Assembly: GCA_036005185.1 (NCBI GenBank)
Contig: DASYQS010000008.1
Span: 91,866-155,865 of the forward strand
Length of the DNA stretch: 64,000 nucleotides
Reading direction: 5' to 3'
Origin: VBAU01 sp036005185
GTDB lineage: Bacteria; Bacteroidota; Bacteroidia; Chitinophagales; Chitinophagaceae
Below the pieces are notes generated by a model. That model was not told where the DNA came from, made no database searches, and saw nothing but the letters and a program-made list of their open reading frames with translations. The position numbers and the translations under genes are program-made. Shown here piece after piece: positions 1-8,356 of this stretch. The first letter of the stretch is position 1. Every line of letters begins with the position of its first letter.

Positions 1-1
1 A

Positions 2-1369
2 GAAGAATTATATAATGGTTATACGGCTATTGGAGAAATGCAAAAAGAAGATCCGCTAAGATCATTTTTATCCGCAAACCAGAAGAAACATTGGTTGAAC
101 TGTAATCTGGCACAGGAATTAAAAGCACAGTTCACCACGGGATTAACTGTACTGGACGTAGATGGTGCCGGCCCTAAAGAGATCAGTGAAATGCATAAAG
201 AGTTTCTGTATTACCTCATCCTGCATGAAATGGGCCATACAATGGGATTGAATCATAACATGAAAGCATCGCAAATGCTGAGTCCTGCCGAGATCAATAA
301 TACATCTGTAACACATACAGAAGGCTTGCAGGGTTCAGTAATGGATTATCCGGCCATTAATATTTCATTTGATCGCACGAAGCAAGGTGATTATTATACT
401 ACTAAATGTGGGCCCTATGACCTTTGGGCTATTGAATACGGATATGCTCCATTCAGTTCTGCTGATGAAGAAGCAGGGTTGAAAAAAATTCTTGCCCGAA
501 GCGGAACCGCTAACCTAGCCTTTGGTAATGATGCCGATGATATGCGAAGCTTTGGAAATGGCGTTGACCCTAGAGTGATGATCAACGATATGAGCAGTGA
601 TATGGTTAGTTATGCGGAAGAACGTTTGAAACTGACGAACAATTTGATGTTTAAATTGAAAAATAAGTACACTAAAAACGGCCAATCATACCAAGAACTT
701 CGTTCACGTTATAATAACCTGAATGGCCAAAGGGCAAATATGTTCAATGCCGTGAGCCGATACATTGGGGGATTGTTTATTGACAGATGTTTCCCAGAGC
801 AAAATTCAGAAAATAAACCGTTGACCCCTGTTTCTGCGGCAACTCAGAAAAAAGCCATGGCTTTACTGAGCAAATATTTATTTGCACCAAATGCATTTGA
901 TGCAGACGCACAAATTTTTCCTTACTTGCAGGCTCAACGGCGGGGCTACAATTTCTTTGGCAACACCGAAGATTTCAAAATTGAAAATTTGATCATGGCT
1001 TTGCAGATAAATGTGGTGGCCTATATTCTGTATCCAACAACTACAACACGAATTAATAATACCAGCTTATATGGCAACACTTATTCCATTGCTGAAGTAA
1101 TGAATGATTTAACAAAAGCCATATTTGACGCAGATAAAGGAGGGGCGGTAAATCTATACCGGCAAAATCTGCAGACAGAATTTGTGAAGGGTGCAGCTAA
1201 TATCGCTAATTCTACGTTAGGTTACGATAATGCTACTAAAGCAGCAGCATTGAACACGTTGAAAAAAATTAAAGCTCTCTTGGCTACTGCTTCCTCGCCT
1301 AACGAACAAACTAAGGCGCATCGCATTCAGCTTAATTTTATTATTGATAAGTCACTTGCAGTAAAATAA
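2..1369 (+). CDS. Zinc-dependent metalloprotease, C-terminal part (gene cut by left edge)
   Basis: The frame is open at the left edge, so the start lies outside the window; 455 residues are visible. Around visible residue 75 is HEMGHTMGLNHN, the extended zinc motif HExxHxxGxxH of metzincins, and about 30 residues on is SVMDYP, a typical Met-turn. The long C-terminal region without recognisable repeats fits the large secreted DUF5117/DUF4953 metalloproteases common in Bacteroidota, which is knowledge of the family rather than something proven here. It would act in the periplasm or outside the cell on proteins. The first methionine codon in the window, at 38, is internal, because the residues before it continue the same protein. 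A strong terminator follows directly, so this is the last gene of its transcript. Confidence 0.8.
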   Translation, partial: EELYNGYTAIGEMQKEDPLRSFLSANQKKHWLNCNLAQELKAQFTTGLTVLDVDGAGPKEISEMHKEFLYYLILHEMGHTMGLNHNMKASQMLSPAEINNTSVTHTEGLQGSVMDYPAINISFDRTKQGDYYTTKCGPYDLWAIEYGYAPFSSADEEAGLKKILARSGTANLAFGNDADDMRSFGNGVDPRVMINDMSSDMVSYAEERLKLTNNLMFKLKNKYTKNGQSYQELRSRYNNLNGQRANMFNAVSRYIGGLFIDRCFPEQNSENKPLTPVSAATQKKAMALLSKYLFAPNAFDADAQIFPYLQAQRRGYNFFGNTEDFKIENLIMALQINVVAYILYPTTTTRINNTSLYGNTYSIAEVMNDLTKAIFDADKGGAVNLYRQNLQTEFVKGAANIANSTLGYDNATKAAALNTLKKIKALLATASSPNEQTKAHRIQLNFIIDKSLAVK

Positions 1370-1390
1370 ATGATCTATTTTTTTGTTAAA

Positions 1391-1416
1391 TGCTCCCTGC
1401 ATCAGGGAGCATTTTT
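1391..1416 (+). terminator. Rho-independent terminator after the metalloprotease
   Basis: A perfect 9-bp stem (tgctccctg / cagggagca) with a 3-nt loop is followed by five T. It ends the metalloprotease transcript before tatC. Confidence 0.85.
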
Positions 1417-1447
1417 ATATAGATATATTCACTCTTAGCCGTCTCCT

Positions 1448-1455
1448 TATCTTTG
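1448..1455 (+). promoter_or_regulatory. tatC promoter, Bacteroidota -7 box
   Basis: TATCTTTG matches the TAnnTTTG consensus 22 nt before the tatC start and just after the terminator. No clear -33 TTTG is seen. Confidence 0.55.
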
Positions 1456-1477
1456 CCACTCTGATTAAATAGTTGGA

Positions 1478-2335
1478 ATGGCTTTATTGGATTTTTTAAA
1501 TAGGCGGAACAGGAATACAGCGGCAGAAATGTCGTTTATTGACCACCTGGAGGAACTGCGTTGGCATATCATCCGAGCAGTGATTGCTGTTCTTATTGGC
1601 GCGATTGGCGTGTTTGTCTATGTTCGGGAAATTGTTGACAAAATATTACTGGCCCCAGCACATGATGACTTTATCACTTACAAATGGCTATGCAGTGCCG
1701 GTCATTTTTTTCGGCTTGGTAATTCCTTATGCATGAGTGGAACTAAAGTTAGTTTCATCAGCACTGCTATGACGGGCCAATTTATTTCCTCATTTACGGT
1801 AGCATTTGTAGGAGGGTTTATAGTTGCCTTCCCATATGTGTTTTGGGAGTTTTGGCGCTTTATTCGTCCAGCTTTAACTCCAAAGGAATTAAGGAAAACG
1901 GGTGGCGTTATTTTTTGGGTGTCATTTCTATTTTTTCTTGGAGTTGCTTTTGGTTATTATGTTCTCACTCCGTTTATGGTAAACTTTTATTTTTCGTATT
2001 CACTAAGCCCGCTTATTGAGATCAAGCCGACTTTTTCCGACTATGTAGAAAACCTGATCTATACTACAGTTGGTATCGGTGTATTATTTCAAATGCCATT
2101 GCTTGTTGCCTTGCTCACGAGAATAGGCATTATTACCGCAAGATTTTTAAAAAAATACCGGCGCCACGCCTTTGTTGTCATTCTTATTGCAGCCGCGATT
2201 ATCACCCCCTCTACTGATCCTTTTAGCCTTACTTTAGTTACCATCCCCCTTTACGCATTATATGAGGCTAGCATTATCATTGCTTCCCGTATTAATAAAG
2301 CAAAGTTGAAAGACGAAGAGGAAGAATGGAGTTAG
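1478..2335 (+). CDS. tatC: Sec-independent protein translocase subunit TatC
   Basis: Inner-membrane core of the twin-arginine system, which binds RR signal peptides and exports folded proteins together with TatA. The N-terminus carries MSFIDHLEELRWHIIRAV, the family signature, followed by six hydrophobic segments and the conserved FxxEFWRFIRPAL-type cytosolic loop near residue 125. At 285 residues it is longer than the roughly 250 of E. coli; the extra part is the periplasmic loop between the first two membrane segments (about residues 55-95), an expansion I know from other Bacteroidota. No tatA is adjacent. A TAnnTTTG box 22 nt upstream suggests its own promoter. Confidence 0.95.
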   Translation: MALLDFLNRRNRNTAAEMSFIDHLEELRWHIIRAVIAVLIGAIGVFVYVREIVDKILLAPAHDDFITYKWLCSAGHFFRLGNSLCMSGTKVSFISTAMTGQFISSFTVAFVGGFIVAFPYVFWEFWRFIRPALTPKELRKTGGVIFWVSFLFFLGVAFGYYVLTPFMVNFYFSYSLSPLIEIKPTFSDYVENLIYTTVGIGVLFQMPLLVALLTRIGIITARFLKKYRRHAFVVILIAAAIITPSTDPFSLTLVTIPLYALYEASIIIASRINKAKLKDEEEEWS

Positions 2336-2376
2336 TAATACAATAATTAAAAATCGATAATAATAATTGAGGTATG

Positions 2377-2384
2377 TACCTTTG
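2377..2384 (+). promoter_or_regulatory. rpiB promoter, -7 box
   Basis: TACCTTTG, an exact TAnnTTTG match 20 nt before the rpiB ATG. No good -33 element is seen. Confidence 0.5.
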
Positions 2385-2404
2385 TTTTTGAAATTATTCA
2401 TTTT

Positions 2405-2860
2405 ATGAATTCTCATTTCGATAAAAGCAAACCCATTGCTATCGGCAGCGACCATGCTGGGTTTGAATATAAAGAAGACCTGATTTCCTTTATTGAGGGA
2501 AAGGGCATTTCCTACCAAGATTTTGGAGCTTATTCAAAAGACTCTGTTGATTATCCTGATTTTGCACATCCTGTAGCAAAGGCCATTGAGGATGGGGAAG
2601 CCGCATTTGGCATTTTATTATGCGGCAGTGCAAATGGCGTGGCTATTACAGCTAACAAGCACCAGGGCGTGCGTGCAGCCGTTTGTTGGGGCGAAGAGCT
2701 TGCCCAGCTATCACGCATGCATAACAATGCAAACATTATCTGCATTCCCGCCCGTTTTGTACGTGAAGGTGACGCGGAGAAAATGGTAGAGTTATTTATG
2801 AATACTGAATTTGAAGGCGGCCGTCATGAACTGCGTGTGGAAAAAATCGCTTGTGCTTAA
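2405..2860 (+). CDS. rpiB: Ribose-5-phosphate isomerase B
   Basis: Interconverts ribose-5-phosphate and ribulose-5-phosphate in the cytosolic pentose phosphate pathway. The N-terminal IGSDHAGFEYK, the catalytic-cysteine motif CGSANGVAITANK at about residue 74, and MHNNANIICIPARF near residue 104 are the diagnostic RpiB/LacAB motifs. The usual CGTG is CGSA here, a mild variation that keeps the cysteine. Length (151) is normal. It is a single gene with its own TAnnTTTG box upstream and another such box after its stop serving the next gene. Confidence 0.95.
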   Translation: MNSHFDKSKPIAIGSDHAGFEYKEDLISFIEGKGISYQDFGAYSKDSVDYPDFAHPVAKAIEDGEAAFGILLCGSANGVAITANKHQGVRAAVCWGEELAQLSRMHNNANIICIPARFVREGDAEKMVELFMNTEFEGGRHELRVEKIACA

Positions 2861-2920
2861 CTATATTTAAACTCAATTAGCCATTCATCAATTCTATGTA
2901 TGCCCATGCTTATTTTCCAT

Positions 2921-2928
2921 TAAGTTTG
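2921..2928 (+). promoter_or_regulatory. Promoter of the M28 peptidase gene
   Basis: TAAGTTTG fits TAnnTTTG and lies 25 nt before the ATG at 2954. It would place the start of transcription close to the upstream in-frame codon at 2936, favouring 2954 as the true start. Confidence 0.5.
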
Positions 2929-2953
2929 GGCATATTTGTTTAAACTCCTTAAC

Positions 2954-4447
2954 ATGAAGAAACTACTTGTTCTTTTATTATTGTTACCTTCTTTATTTTC
3001 TACAGCCCAGAAAAAATCAAACGCTGCAACTTTTGCCAAAACCATTACGGCTGATGACCTAAAAAAACACTTGTATATAGTGGCGGGTCCTGAAATGGAA
3101 GGACGAGAAACGGCCACCCCTGGTCAAAAAAAAGCAGCCACTTATATTGAAAACCATTTTGAACAATTAAAACTACAACCTGGGAATGGCGATAGCTATC
3201 AGATGTATTACAATGTTTATCAGGATTCATTAACTAGCGCAGCATTAGAAGTAAATGGAAAAGCATTTGAACTGGATAAGGATTTTAATGCTACGGTCGC
3301 TAATATTCCAGCAACATTGCGCTTTAGCGAAGTAGTTTTTGTCGGCGCCAATTCTAGTGATTCACTAAAGAATATGAATTTGACAGGCAGGCTTGTAATG
3401 ATATTTGGAAATGCTGGCACGACTAATCGGGGGCAATTTGGCGGGGGTGGAACGATTTTTACCTCGTTACTGAATAAAGGCGTTGCAGGAATTCTTCTCA
3501 TTCAGGGGAATTACCCACGTACACCATCTAATCGTAAAGGCGCTCAAATGTTGAATATATTCAGAAGGTCTATTTCTCCACAGCAGTATACTATTTCGGA
3601 AAATGTGGCTCATGCTATTGTTGGCGGGGATTATGATAATCTAAAAGCTAATACATCTAGCATCAATACGTATGCATCCAATGTTTTATTGGATACAAAA
3701 AAAACCAACATTACTTTACAAAGCAGCAATGTAATTGCCGTTCTTCCGGGTACTGATCTGAAAGATGAGTATTTATTTGTTACAGCGCATTACGATCATT
3801 TAGGAAAAAGAGGTGATTCAGTGATCTATTACGGGGCTGATGATGATGGCTCCGGAACAGTGAGTGTGCTGGAAATTGCTGAGGCATTCGCAAAAGCAAA
3901 AGCAGCTGGCAAAGGACCGAGAAGAACAATGGTGTTCATGACGGTGAGCGGGGAAGAAAAAGGCTTGTGGGGTTCTGAATACTACACTAACCATCCTATT
4001 TTTCCTCTGGAAAAGACAACTGCCGATCTGAATATTGATATGATTGGAAGAATTGATGCTACTCGAAAGCAAGGTGATTCTACTAACTATGTGTATGTAG
4101 TAGGTGATGATAAGGTTAGCAGTGATCTGAAAACAATCAGCGAAGCCACTAACAATAAATATACAAAGCTTGAATTAGATTATAAGTTCAATGACCCGAA
4201 AGATCCTCAGCGCATTTATTTCCGCAGCGATCATTACAATTTTGCAAGAAAAGGAGTACCGATCATTTTTTATTATGACGGCATGCTTGGCGCCGATTAT
4301 CACCGCCCAACCGATACACCTGATAAGATCTATTACAACCTGCTTGCAAAACGTGCACAGTTAGTTTTCTATACAGCTTGGGAAATGGCTAATAGAGATG
4401 AGATGCTAAAACGAGATATACCACTGGAGGCTCCAAGAGGATTTTAG
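2954..4447 (+). CDS. Secreted M28 family metallopeptidase with PA-like insert
   Basis: Probably a di-zinc aminopeptidase exported to the periplasm or outside. Starting at 2954 gives a clean signal peptide (MKKLLVLLLLLPSLFSTAQ), whereas the longer frame from 2936 adds six residues before it. Residues about 80-260 resemble a protease-associated (PA) domain. The catalytic M28 domain follows: TAHYDHLG (about residue 278), GADDDGSG (296), SGEEKGLWGSEYY (332), NIDMIGR (361) and YHRPTDTPDKI (449), so all five metal ligands and the catalytic glutamate appear present. A second, smaller M28 gene lies at 9619-10593. The substrate cannot be read from sequence. Confidence 0.88.
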   Translation: MKKLLVLLLLLPSLFSTAQKKSNAATFAKTITADDLKKHLYIVAGPEMEGRETATPGQKKAATYIENHFEQLKLQPGNGDSYQMYYNVYQDSLTSAALEVNGKAFELDKDFNATVANIPATLRFSEVVFVGANSSDSLKNMNLTGRLVMIFGNAGTTNRGQFGGGGTIFTSLLNKGVAGILLIQGNYPRTPSNRKGAQMLNIFRRSISPQQYTISENVAHAIVGGDYDNLKANTSSINTYASNVLLDTKKTNITLQSSNVIAVLPGTDLKDEYLFVTAHYDHLGKRGDSVIYYGADDDGSGTVSVLEIAEAFAKAKAAGKGPRRTMVFMTVSGEEKGLWGSEYYTNHPIFPLEKTTADLNIDMIGRIDATRKQGDSTNYVYVVGDDKVSSDLKTISEATNNKYTKLELDYKFNDPKDPQRIYFRSDHYNFARKGVPIIFYYDGMLGADYHRPTDTPDKIYYNLLAKRAQLVFYTAWEMANRDEMLKRDIPLEAPRGF

Positions 4448-4473
4448 GGTGAGCTGGATGCTTGCGATGAATA

Positions 4474-5448
4474 TTACCAACCAAGCACCCAAGCAAAGAT
4501 GAGCGGAGCAACGATAGTTGCATCGCTTTCTACAATGTATTTGGGTGTTTTAATATCCAGCTTTCCCCAGGTAATTTTTTCGTTGGGCACGGCACCGGAA
4601 TAAGAGCCGTAAGAAGTTGTTGAATCGCTGATCTGACAGAAATAATTCCAGAAAGGAACATCATGCCACTCAAGATCCTGATACATCATCGGTACTACGC
4701 AAATCGGAAAATCGCCGGCAATACCTCCACCAATCTGAAAAAAGCCGATGCCTTTACCTGAAGAATTTTTTTTGTACCAGTCAGCCAGCCATACCATGTA
4801 TTCAATTCCGCTTTTCATGGTAGTGGCTTTCATTTCACCTTTGATAATGTAAGATGAAAAAATATTTCCCATGGTGCTATCTTCCCAGCCACCTACAACG
4901 ATAGGAAGATTTTTTTCCGCCGCCGCAACCATCCAACTATCCTTTGCATCAATCTCGTAATCTTTCTCCATTACCTTACTCAATAAAAGCTTGTACATAA
5001 ACTCGTGGGGAAAATATCGCTCCCCTTTGGCATCGGCGTCTTTCCAAAGCTTTACAATATTGTGTTGAATTTTTCTGAATGCTTCTTCTTCAGGAATGCA
5101 AGTATCCGTAACACGGTTCAATCCTTTTTCCAATAATTCCCATTCTTGCTCGGGTGTAAGATCGCGATAATTGGGAATGCGTCTATAATGCGAATGTGCT
5201 ACGAGGTTCATGATATCTTCTTCTAAATTGGCGCCCGTACAGCTGATAATATCAACCTTTCCTTGACGTATCATTTCGGCCAATGAAACTCCAAGTTCTG
5301 CTGTGCTCATAGCACCAGCAAGAGTGACCATCATTTTTCCACCATCCAATAAATGCTGCTCATATCCTTTTGCTGCATCAACCAATGCAGCGGCATTAAA
5401 ATGGCGATAATGATGTTGAATAAATTGAGAGATAGGACCCTTATTCAT
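4474..5448 (-). CDS. Deoxyhypusine synthase family protein (non-canonical)
   Basis: The whole 324-residue chain resembles deoxyhypusine synthase. Seen are LAGAMSTAELG near residue 43, SCTGANLEEDIMN near 89, and the C-terminal SGAVPNEKITWGK matching the NAD and spermidine-binding end of the family. The active-site segment that reads GGGxxKHH in the eukaryotic enzyme reads GGGIAGDF here, so the lysine that carries the covalent intermediate is absent. Bacteria lack eIF5A, so the eukaryotic reaction is not expected; related bacterial proteins have been linked to homospermidine or other polyamine chemistry, but this product's reaction is unknown. It stands alone, convergent with the M28 gene, with a promoter-like box at 5469-5476. 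Confidence 0.85.
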   Translation of the reverse strand: MNKGPISQFIQHHYRHFNAAALVDAAKGYEQHLLDGGKMMVTLAGAMSTAELGVSLAEMIRQGKVDIISCTGANLEEDIMNLVAHSHYRRIPNYRDLTPEQEWELLEKGLNRVTDTCIPEEEAFRKIQHNIVKLWKDADAKGERYFPHEFMYKLLLSKVMEKDYEIDAKDSWMVAAAEKNLPIVVGGWEDSTMGNIFSSYIIKGEMKATTMKSGIEYMVWLADWYKKNSSGKGIGFFQIGGGIAGDFPICVVPMMYQDLEWHDVPFWNYFCQISDSTTSYGSYSGAVPNEKITWGKLDIKTPKYIVESDATIVAPLIFAWVLGW

Positions 5449-5468
5449 CTTTAAAAATTATTAGGTCG

Positions 5469-5476
5469 CAAAAGTA
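5469..5476 (-). promoter_or_regulatory. Promoter of the deoxyhypusine-synthase-like gene
   Basis: On the minus strand the sequence reads TACTTTTG, an exact TAnnTTTG box about 20 nt before the ATG. Confidence 0.5.
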
Positions 5477-5594
5477 CGGCTTTAAAATTTTTAAAAATTA
5501 TCTGACTGAATAGAAGTCACAACTGAAAAATTAAATGGAATTACAATTAGACCGTAGTGTTGTTTTACGGGACCTCGGTACTGGATTAATATTT

Positions 5595-6758
5595 TTATTT
5601 GAGAATTTCAGAAAGTTTCTCATCAAGCTCGCTGCCTCTCAAACTCTGTGCAATTATTTTTCCATCGGGGTCAATTAAAACATTAAAAGGAATTGATTTG
5701 AAATCGTAAGTACTAACAGCAATACTGTTCCATGATTGCAGATCGCTTACTTGTACCCAGGAAAGCTGATCATGCTCAACGGCATGCAGCCAATCTCCTT
5801 TTTCCTCATCCAATGAAACACCTAGTATTGTGAAATTTTTGTTTTTATATTTATTATAGGCCTCTACAACATTTGGATTTTCTTGTCTGCATGGAAGACA
5901 CCAACTTGCCCAAAAATCAACTAATAAATATTTCCCCTTGAATGAACTGAGTTTTACCTGCTTTCCATTCATGTCGGGTAATGATAATTCCGGGGCCGGT
6001 TTGCCTATCCACTGTGGTTCTTGAGGTAGCTGTTGTTTTTTTTGTTCCGCCAGCGCCACCTGCCTGTCATTTAATTTTTTTATTTCAGCAATGCCTTTAT
6101 GATCTGGGAATTTTTTTACAATACCGTTTAACAGGGCCTGATAATCATTTTCGGGAAATATATCCGAATTGTTGCCCAAAGCCCATACGCTGGTTATAGG
6201 ATCTGAAGAATTTTGTATAAAGTTTTTTACATACTCGCGGAGTTGGCTGATCAAAATTTTTCCTTTATCATTTATGCTTATCATAACACTATCGGAGGCG
6301 TTGGAATTTTTAAGGTTTTCCATTTCCTTTCCGAGCATATACAAATCATTCCGTTTGTTAAATGCATTGATAGAAAAATCTTTCAATGATCTACTGGCGG
6401 GTGAACCTTTTACTTCATAACTGTTTTCACTATTTACATCTGCGTTTACTGTAATTTTTGGAGCATCATTAATAACATATGCAAAGGGAAATTGCTGATT
6501 TTTCAGAAATAAACTGAATAAAGATTCTTCGGAAGCTTTTGCATTCAAATGATAGGAGCCATCTTTACCAATTTCGGAAGAATCTGAAATGAAACGTTGG
6601 CCAGTGCCTAGTGGTGTTTCTTGTAAATACACCATTTTTTCATTTGAGTTTTTGATGGTACCACTGATTTCAAATCCCTTTTTTGTCTCATGGTTACAAG
6701 CTAAAAAAAACGAGAGGCTAAAGAGTAGTACAAATATTTTTTGCATGATTGTATTCAT
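5595..6758 (-). CDS. TlpA-like thiol-disulfide lipoprotein with DUF4369 N-terminus
   Basis: Predicted envelope-anchored redox protein. The N-terminus MQKIFVLLFSLSFFLAC is a lipoprotein signal with the lipid-carrying cysteine near residue 21. Residues about 25-130 form a DUF4369-like beta domain (GFEISGTIKN at its start), followed by a helical region. The C-terminal thioredoxin domain carries FWASWCLPCRQENP, an active CxxC pair, and the cis-proline stretch FKSIPFNVLID. Its ATG overlaps the gatB stop (ATGA), so it is translationally coupled to gatB; an ATG four codons later is also possible. Such proteins reduce or isomerise exported disulfides; the partner is unknown. Confidence 0.85.
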   Translation of the reverse strand: MNTIMQKIFVLLFSLSFFLACNHETKKGFEISGTIKNSNEKMVYLQETPLGTGQRFISDSSEIGKDGSYHLNAKASEESLFSLFLKNQQFPFAYVINDAPKITVNADVNSENSYEVKGSPASRSLKDFSINAFNKRNDLYMLGKEMENLKNSNASDSVMISINDKGKILISQLREYVKNFIQNSSDPITSVWALGNNSDIFPENDYQALLNGIVKKFPDHKGIAEIKKLNDRQVALAEQKKQQLPQEPQWIGKPAPELSLPDMNGKQVKLSSFKGKYLLVDFWASWCLPCRQENPNVVEAYNKYKNKNFTILGVSLDEEKGDWLHAVEHDQLSWVQVSDLQSWNSIAVSTYDFKSIPFNVLIDPDGKIIAQSLRGSELDEKLSEILK

Positions 6759-8242
6759 GATTTTAGTTTTTCTGATAAAATATCGTTTGTGATCTTAGGG
6801 TCAGCTTTGCCCTTTGACAGCTTCATTACCTCACCAACAAATAAACCCATTAATCCTTTTTTACCTTTTCTGTATTCCTGTACCTTTTCAGGAAATTTGT
6901 TTAATACCTGATCGATCAAATTTTCTATGGAATCAACATTGCTATCCTGCAGCCAGTTTTTTTCTTCAACAATTTTATTAGGTTCTTGTTTTGGATTTTT
7001 AAGCAGTTCGCTAAATAGTTTGGTTGAAGCCGAAGAAAAGCTCAATTTACCCTGCTCTATCATTTGTATAACAGCCGCTATTTTTTCCGCAGCAAGGGGA
7101 AATTGATCAATTTCTGCATGATTATCGTTCAGCCATGATTTTATCGGACCCAACATCCAATTGGCAGCAGCTTTCCTCATGCCGGGGCCCTCTCCACCAC
7201 TTGAGAAAGAGGAGGAATCTAATGTTTTGATGATCTTTTCGAAGTAATCGGAGAATTTTTTTTCTTCTGTTAGCAACGATGAATCGTAATAGGAGAGTTG
7301 GAATTGACTTGAATATTTTTTTATTCTCTCAGGCTGTAACACGGGGATTGTTTGACGAACTGTTTCAACAAATTCCTCAGTCAAAATAAACTTTGTAAGA
7401 TCAGGATCTGGGAAATACCTGTAATCATCCGCATCTTCCTTATCACGAATTGCGAAGCTTGTTCCGCTGGTTGCATCAAAGCTTCTTGTTTGCTGAGTTA
7501 TTTCTAAACCTTGTTCAACCATTTCAATCATTCGACTGCCTTCAAACTCAATAGCTCGCTTTACATTCCGAATGGAGTTCAGGTTTTTTACTTCTGCTTT
7601 TGTACCAAGTTTTACTTCGCCTTTTTTTCTCACAGAAATATTTGCATCACAGCGCAAGCTTCCTTCCTCCATATTGCCGTCGCTGATCTCAAGATAGCGA
7701 ACTAGCTTTCGCAACTCGGTTAAGTAAGCATATGCCTCCTCTCCGCTCCGTATATCCGGTTCAGTTACAATTTCAATCAATGCAACACCAGCACGATTAA
7801 GATCAATAGCTGTGTCATTGGGGTAAATGTCATGCAGGCTTTTGCCTGCATCTTCTTCAAGATGTATCCTATTTAGCCGGATGTTTTTTTCATCCTCTTT
7901 TGTCTTGATGGTGATATAACCGCCCTTGCAAATAGGGGTCGTATGCTGTGATAACTGATAGCCCTTTGGAAGATCTGGGTAGAAATAATTTTTTCGGGCG
8001 AAATAATTTTCTCTTTCAATTTCTGAATGACAAGCAAGGCCAACTTTTACAGCAAATTCAATAGCCTTTTTATTCATTTTTGGCAAGGCTCCGGGGTGGG
8101 CGAGTGTAATGGGACTTACCTGGGTATTTGGCTCAGAACCAAACGCAGCGCTATCCCCGCAAAATAATTTGCTTTGTGTTAATAATTGTACGTGAACTTC
8201 CAAACCCACCACTACTTCGTATGCGTCGTAATTTATGGCCAT
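6755..8242 (-). CDS. gatB: Asp-tRNA(Asn)/Glu-tRNA(Gln) amidotransferase subunit B
   Basis: Component of GatCAB, which converts misacylated Glu-tRNA(Gln) or Asp-tRNA(Asn) to the amidated forms. VVGLEVHVQLLTQSKLFC, HPGALPKMN, DLPKGYQLSQ and RLNRIHLEEDAGKS are classic GatB motifs, and the C-terminal YqeY-like tail ends at KITNDILSEKLKS. I choose ATG 8242 (495 residues): the longer frame from 8269 contains the promoter box 8252-8259 and would add a non-conserved hydrophobic stretch. Residues about 342-357 hold an inserted palindromic element (SGGEGPGMR) directly before the conserved AAANWMLGP. gatA and gatC are not nearby. The next gene is coupled by a 4-nt overlap. Confidence 0.95.
   Translation of the reverse strand: MAINYDAYEVVVGLEVHVQLLTQSKLFCGDSAAFGSEPNTQVSPITLAHPGALPKMNKKAIEFAVKVGLACHSEIERENYFARKNYFYPDLPKGYQLSQHTTPICKGGYITIKTKEDEKNIRLNRIHLEEDAGKSLHDIYPNDTAIDLNRAGVALIEIVTEPDIRSGEEAYAYLTELRKLVRYLEISDGNMEEGSLRCDANISVRKKGEVKLGTKAEVKNLNSIRNVKRAIEFEGSRMIEMVEQGLEITQQTRSFDATSGTSFAIRDKEDADDYRYFPDPDLTKFILTEEFVETVRQTIPVLQPERIKKYSSQFQLSYYDSSLLTEEKKFSDYFEKIIKTLDSSSFSSGGEGPGMRKAAANWMLGPIKSWLNDNHAEIDQFPLAAEKIAAVIQMIEQGKLSFSSASTKLFSELLKNPKQEPNKIVEEKNWLQDSNVDSIENLIDQVLNKFPEKVQEYRKGKKGLMGLFVGEVMKLSKGKADPKITNDILSEKLKS
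7171..7215. repeat. Palindromic element inserted in frame within gatB
   Basis: The stretch starting cctcatgccggggccctctc has the same layout as the element inside alaS (11655-11706): cctca, C/G-rich core, tctcc, then a partly complementary gag-rich arm. It encodes SGGEGPGMR on the gene strand, similar to EGDGPGVR in AlaS, and lies where I recall related GatB proteins having a shorter loop. Confidence 0.6.
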
Positions 8243-8251
8243 GATAAACTG

Positions 8252-8259
8252 CAAAACTA
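8252..8259 (-). promoter_or_regulatory. gatB promoter, -7 box
   Basis: Minus-strand TAGTTTTG, an exact TAnnTTTG match 9 nt before ATG 8242. It implies a very short or absent 5' leader and argues against the upstream start at 8269. Confidence 0.5.
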
Positions 8260-8303
8260 AGAAAACCAACCCTTCTATAAAGAAGAAAAGGTTTGAACGG
8301 ACC

Positions 8304-8332
8304 CAAAAAAGAAAGCCCCGAAGGCCGGGGCT
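8304..8332 (-). terminator. Rho-independent terminator after the PDZ gene
   Basis: On the minus strand a 7-bp G/C stem (agccccg / cggggct, 5-nt loop) is followed by TTTC and six T. It lies 24 nt after the stop of the PDZ gene and insulates gatB. Confidence 0.8.
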
Positions 8333-8356
8333 GTTACATGCTCGATGTATATGGAG

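Noticed and set aside
8243..8269. Upstream start of gatB giving nine extra residues
   Set aside because: The added residues are not GatB-like and contain the exact TAnnTTTG promoter box.
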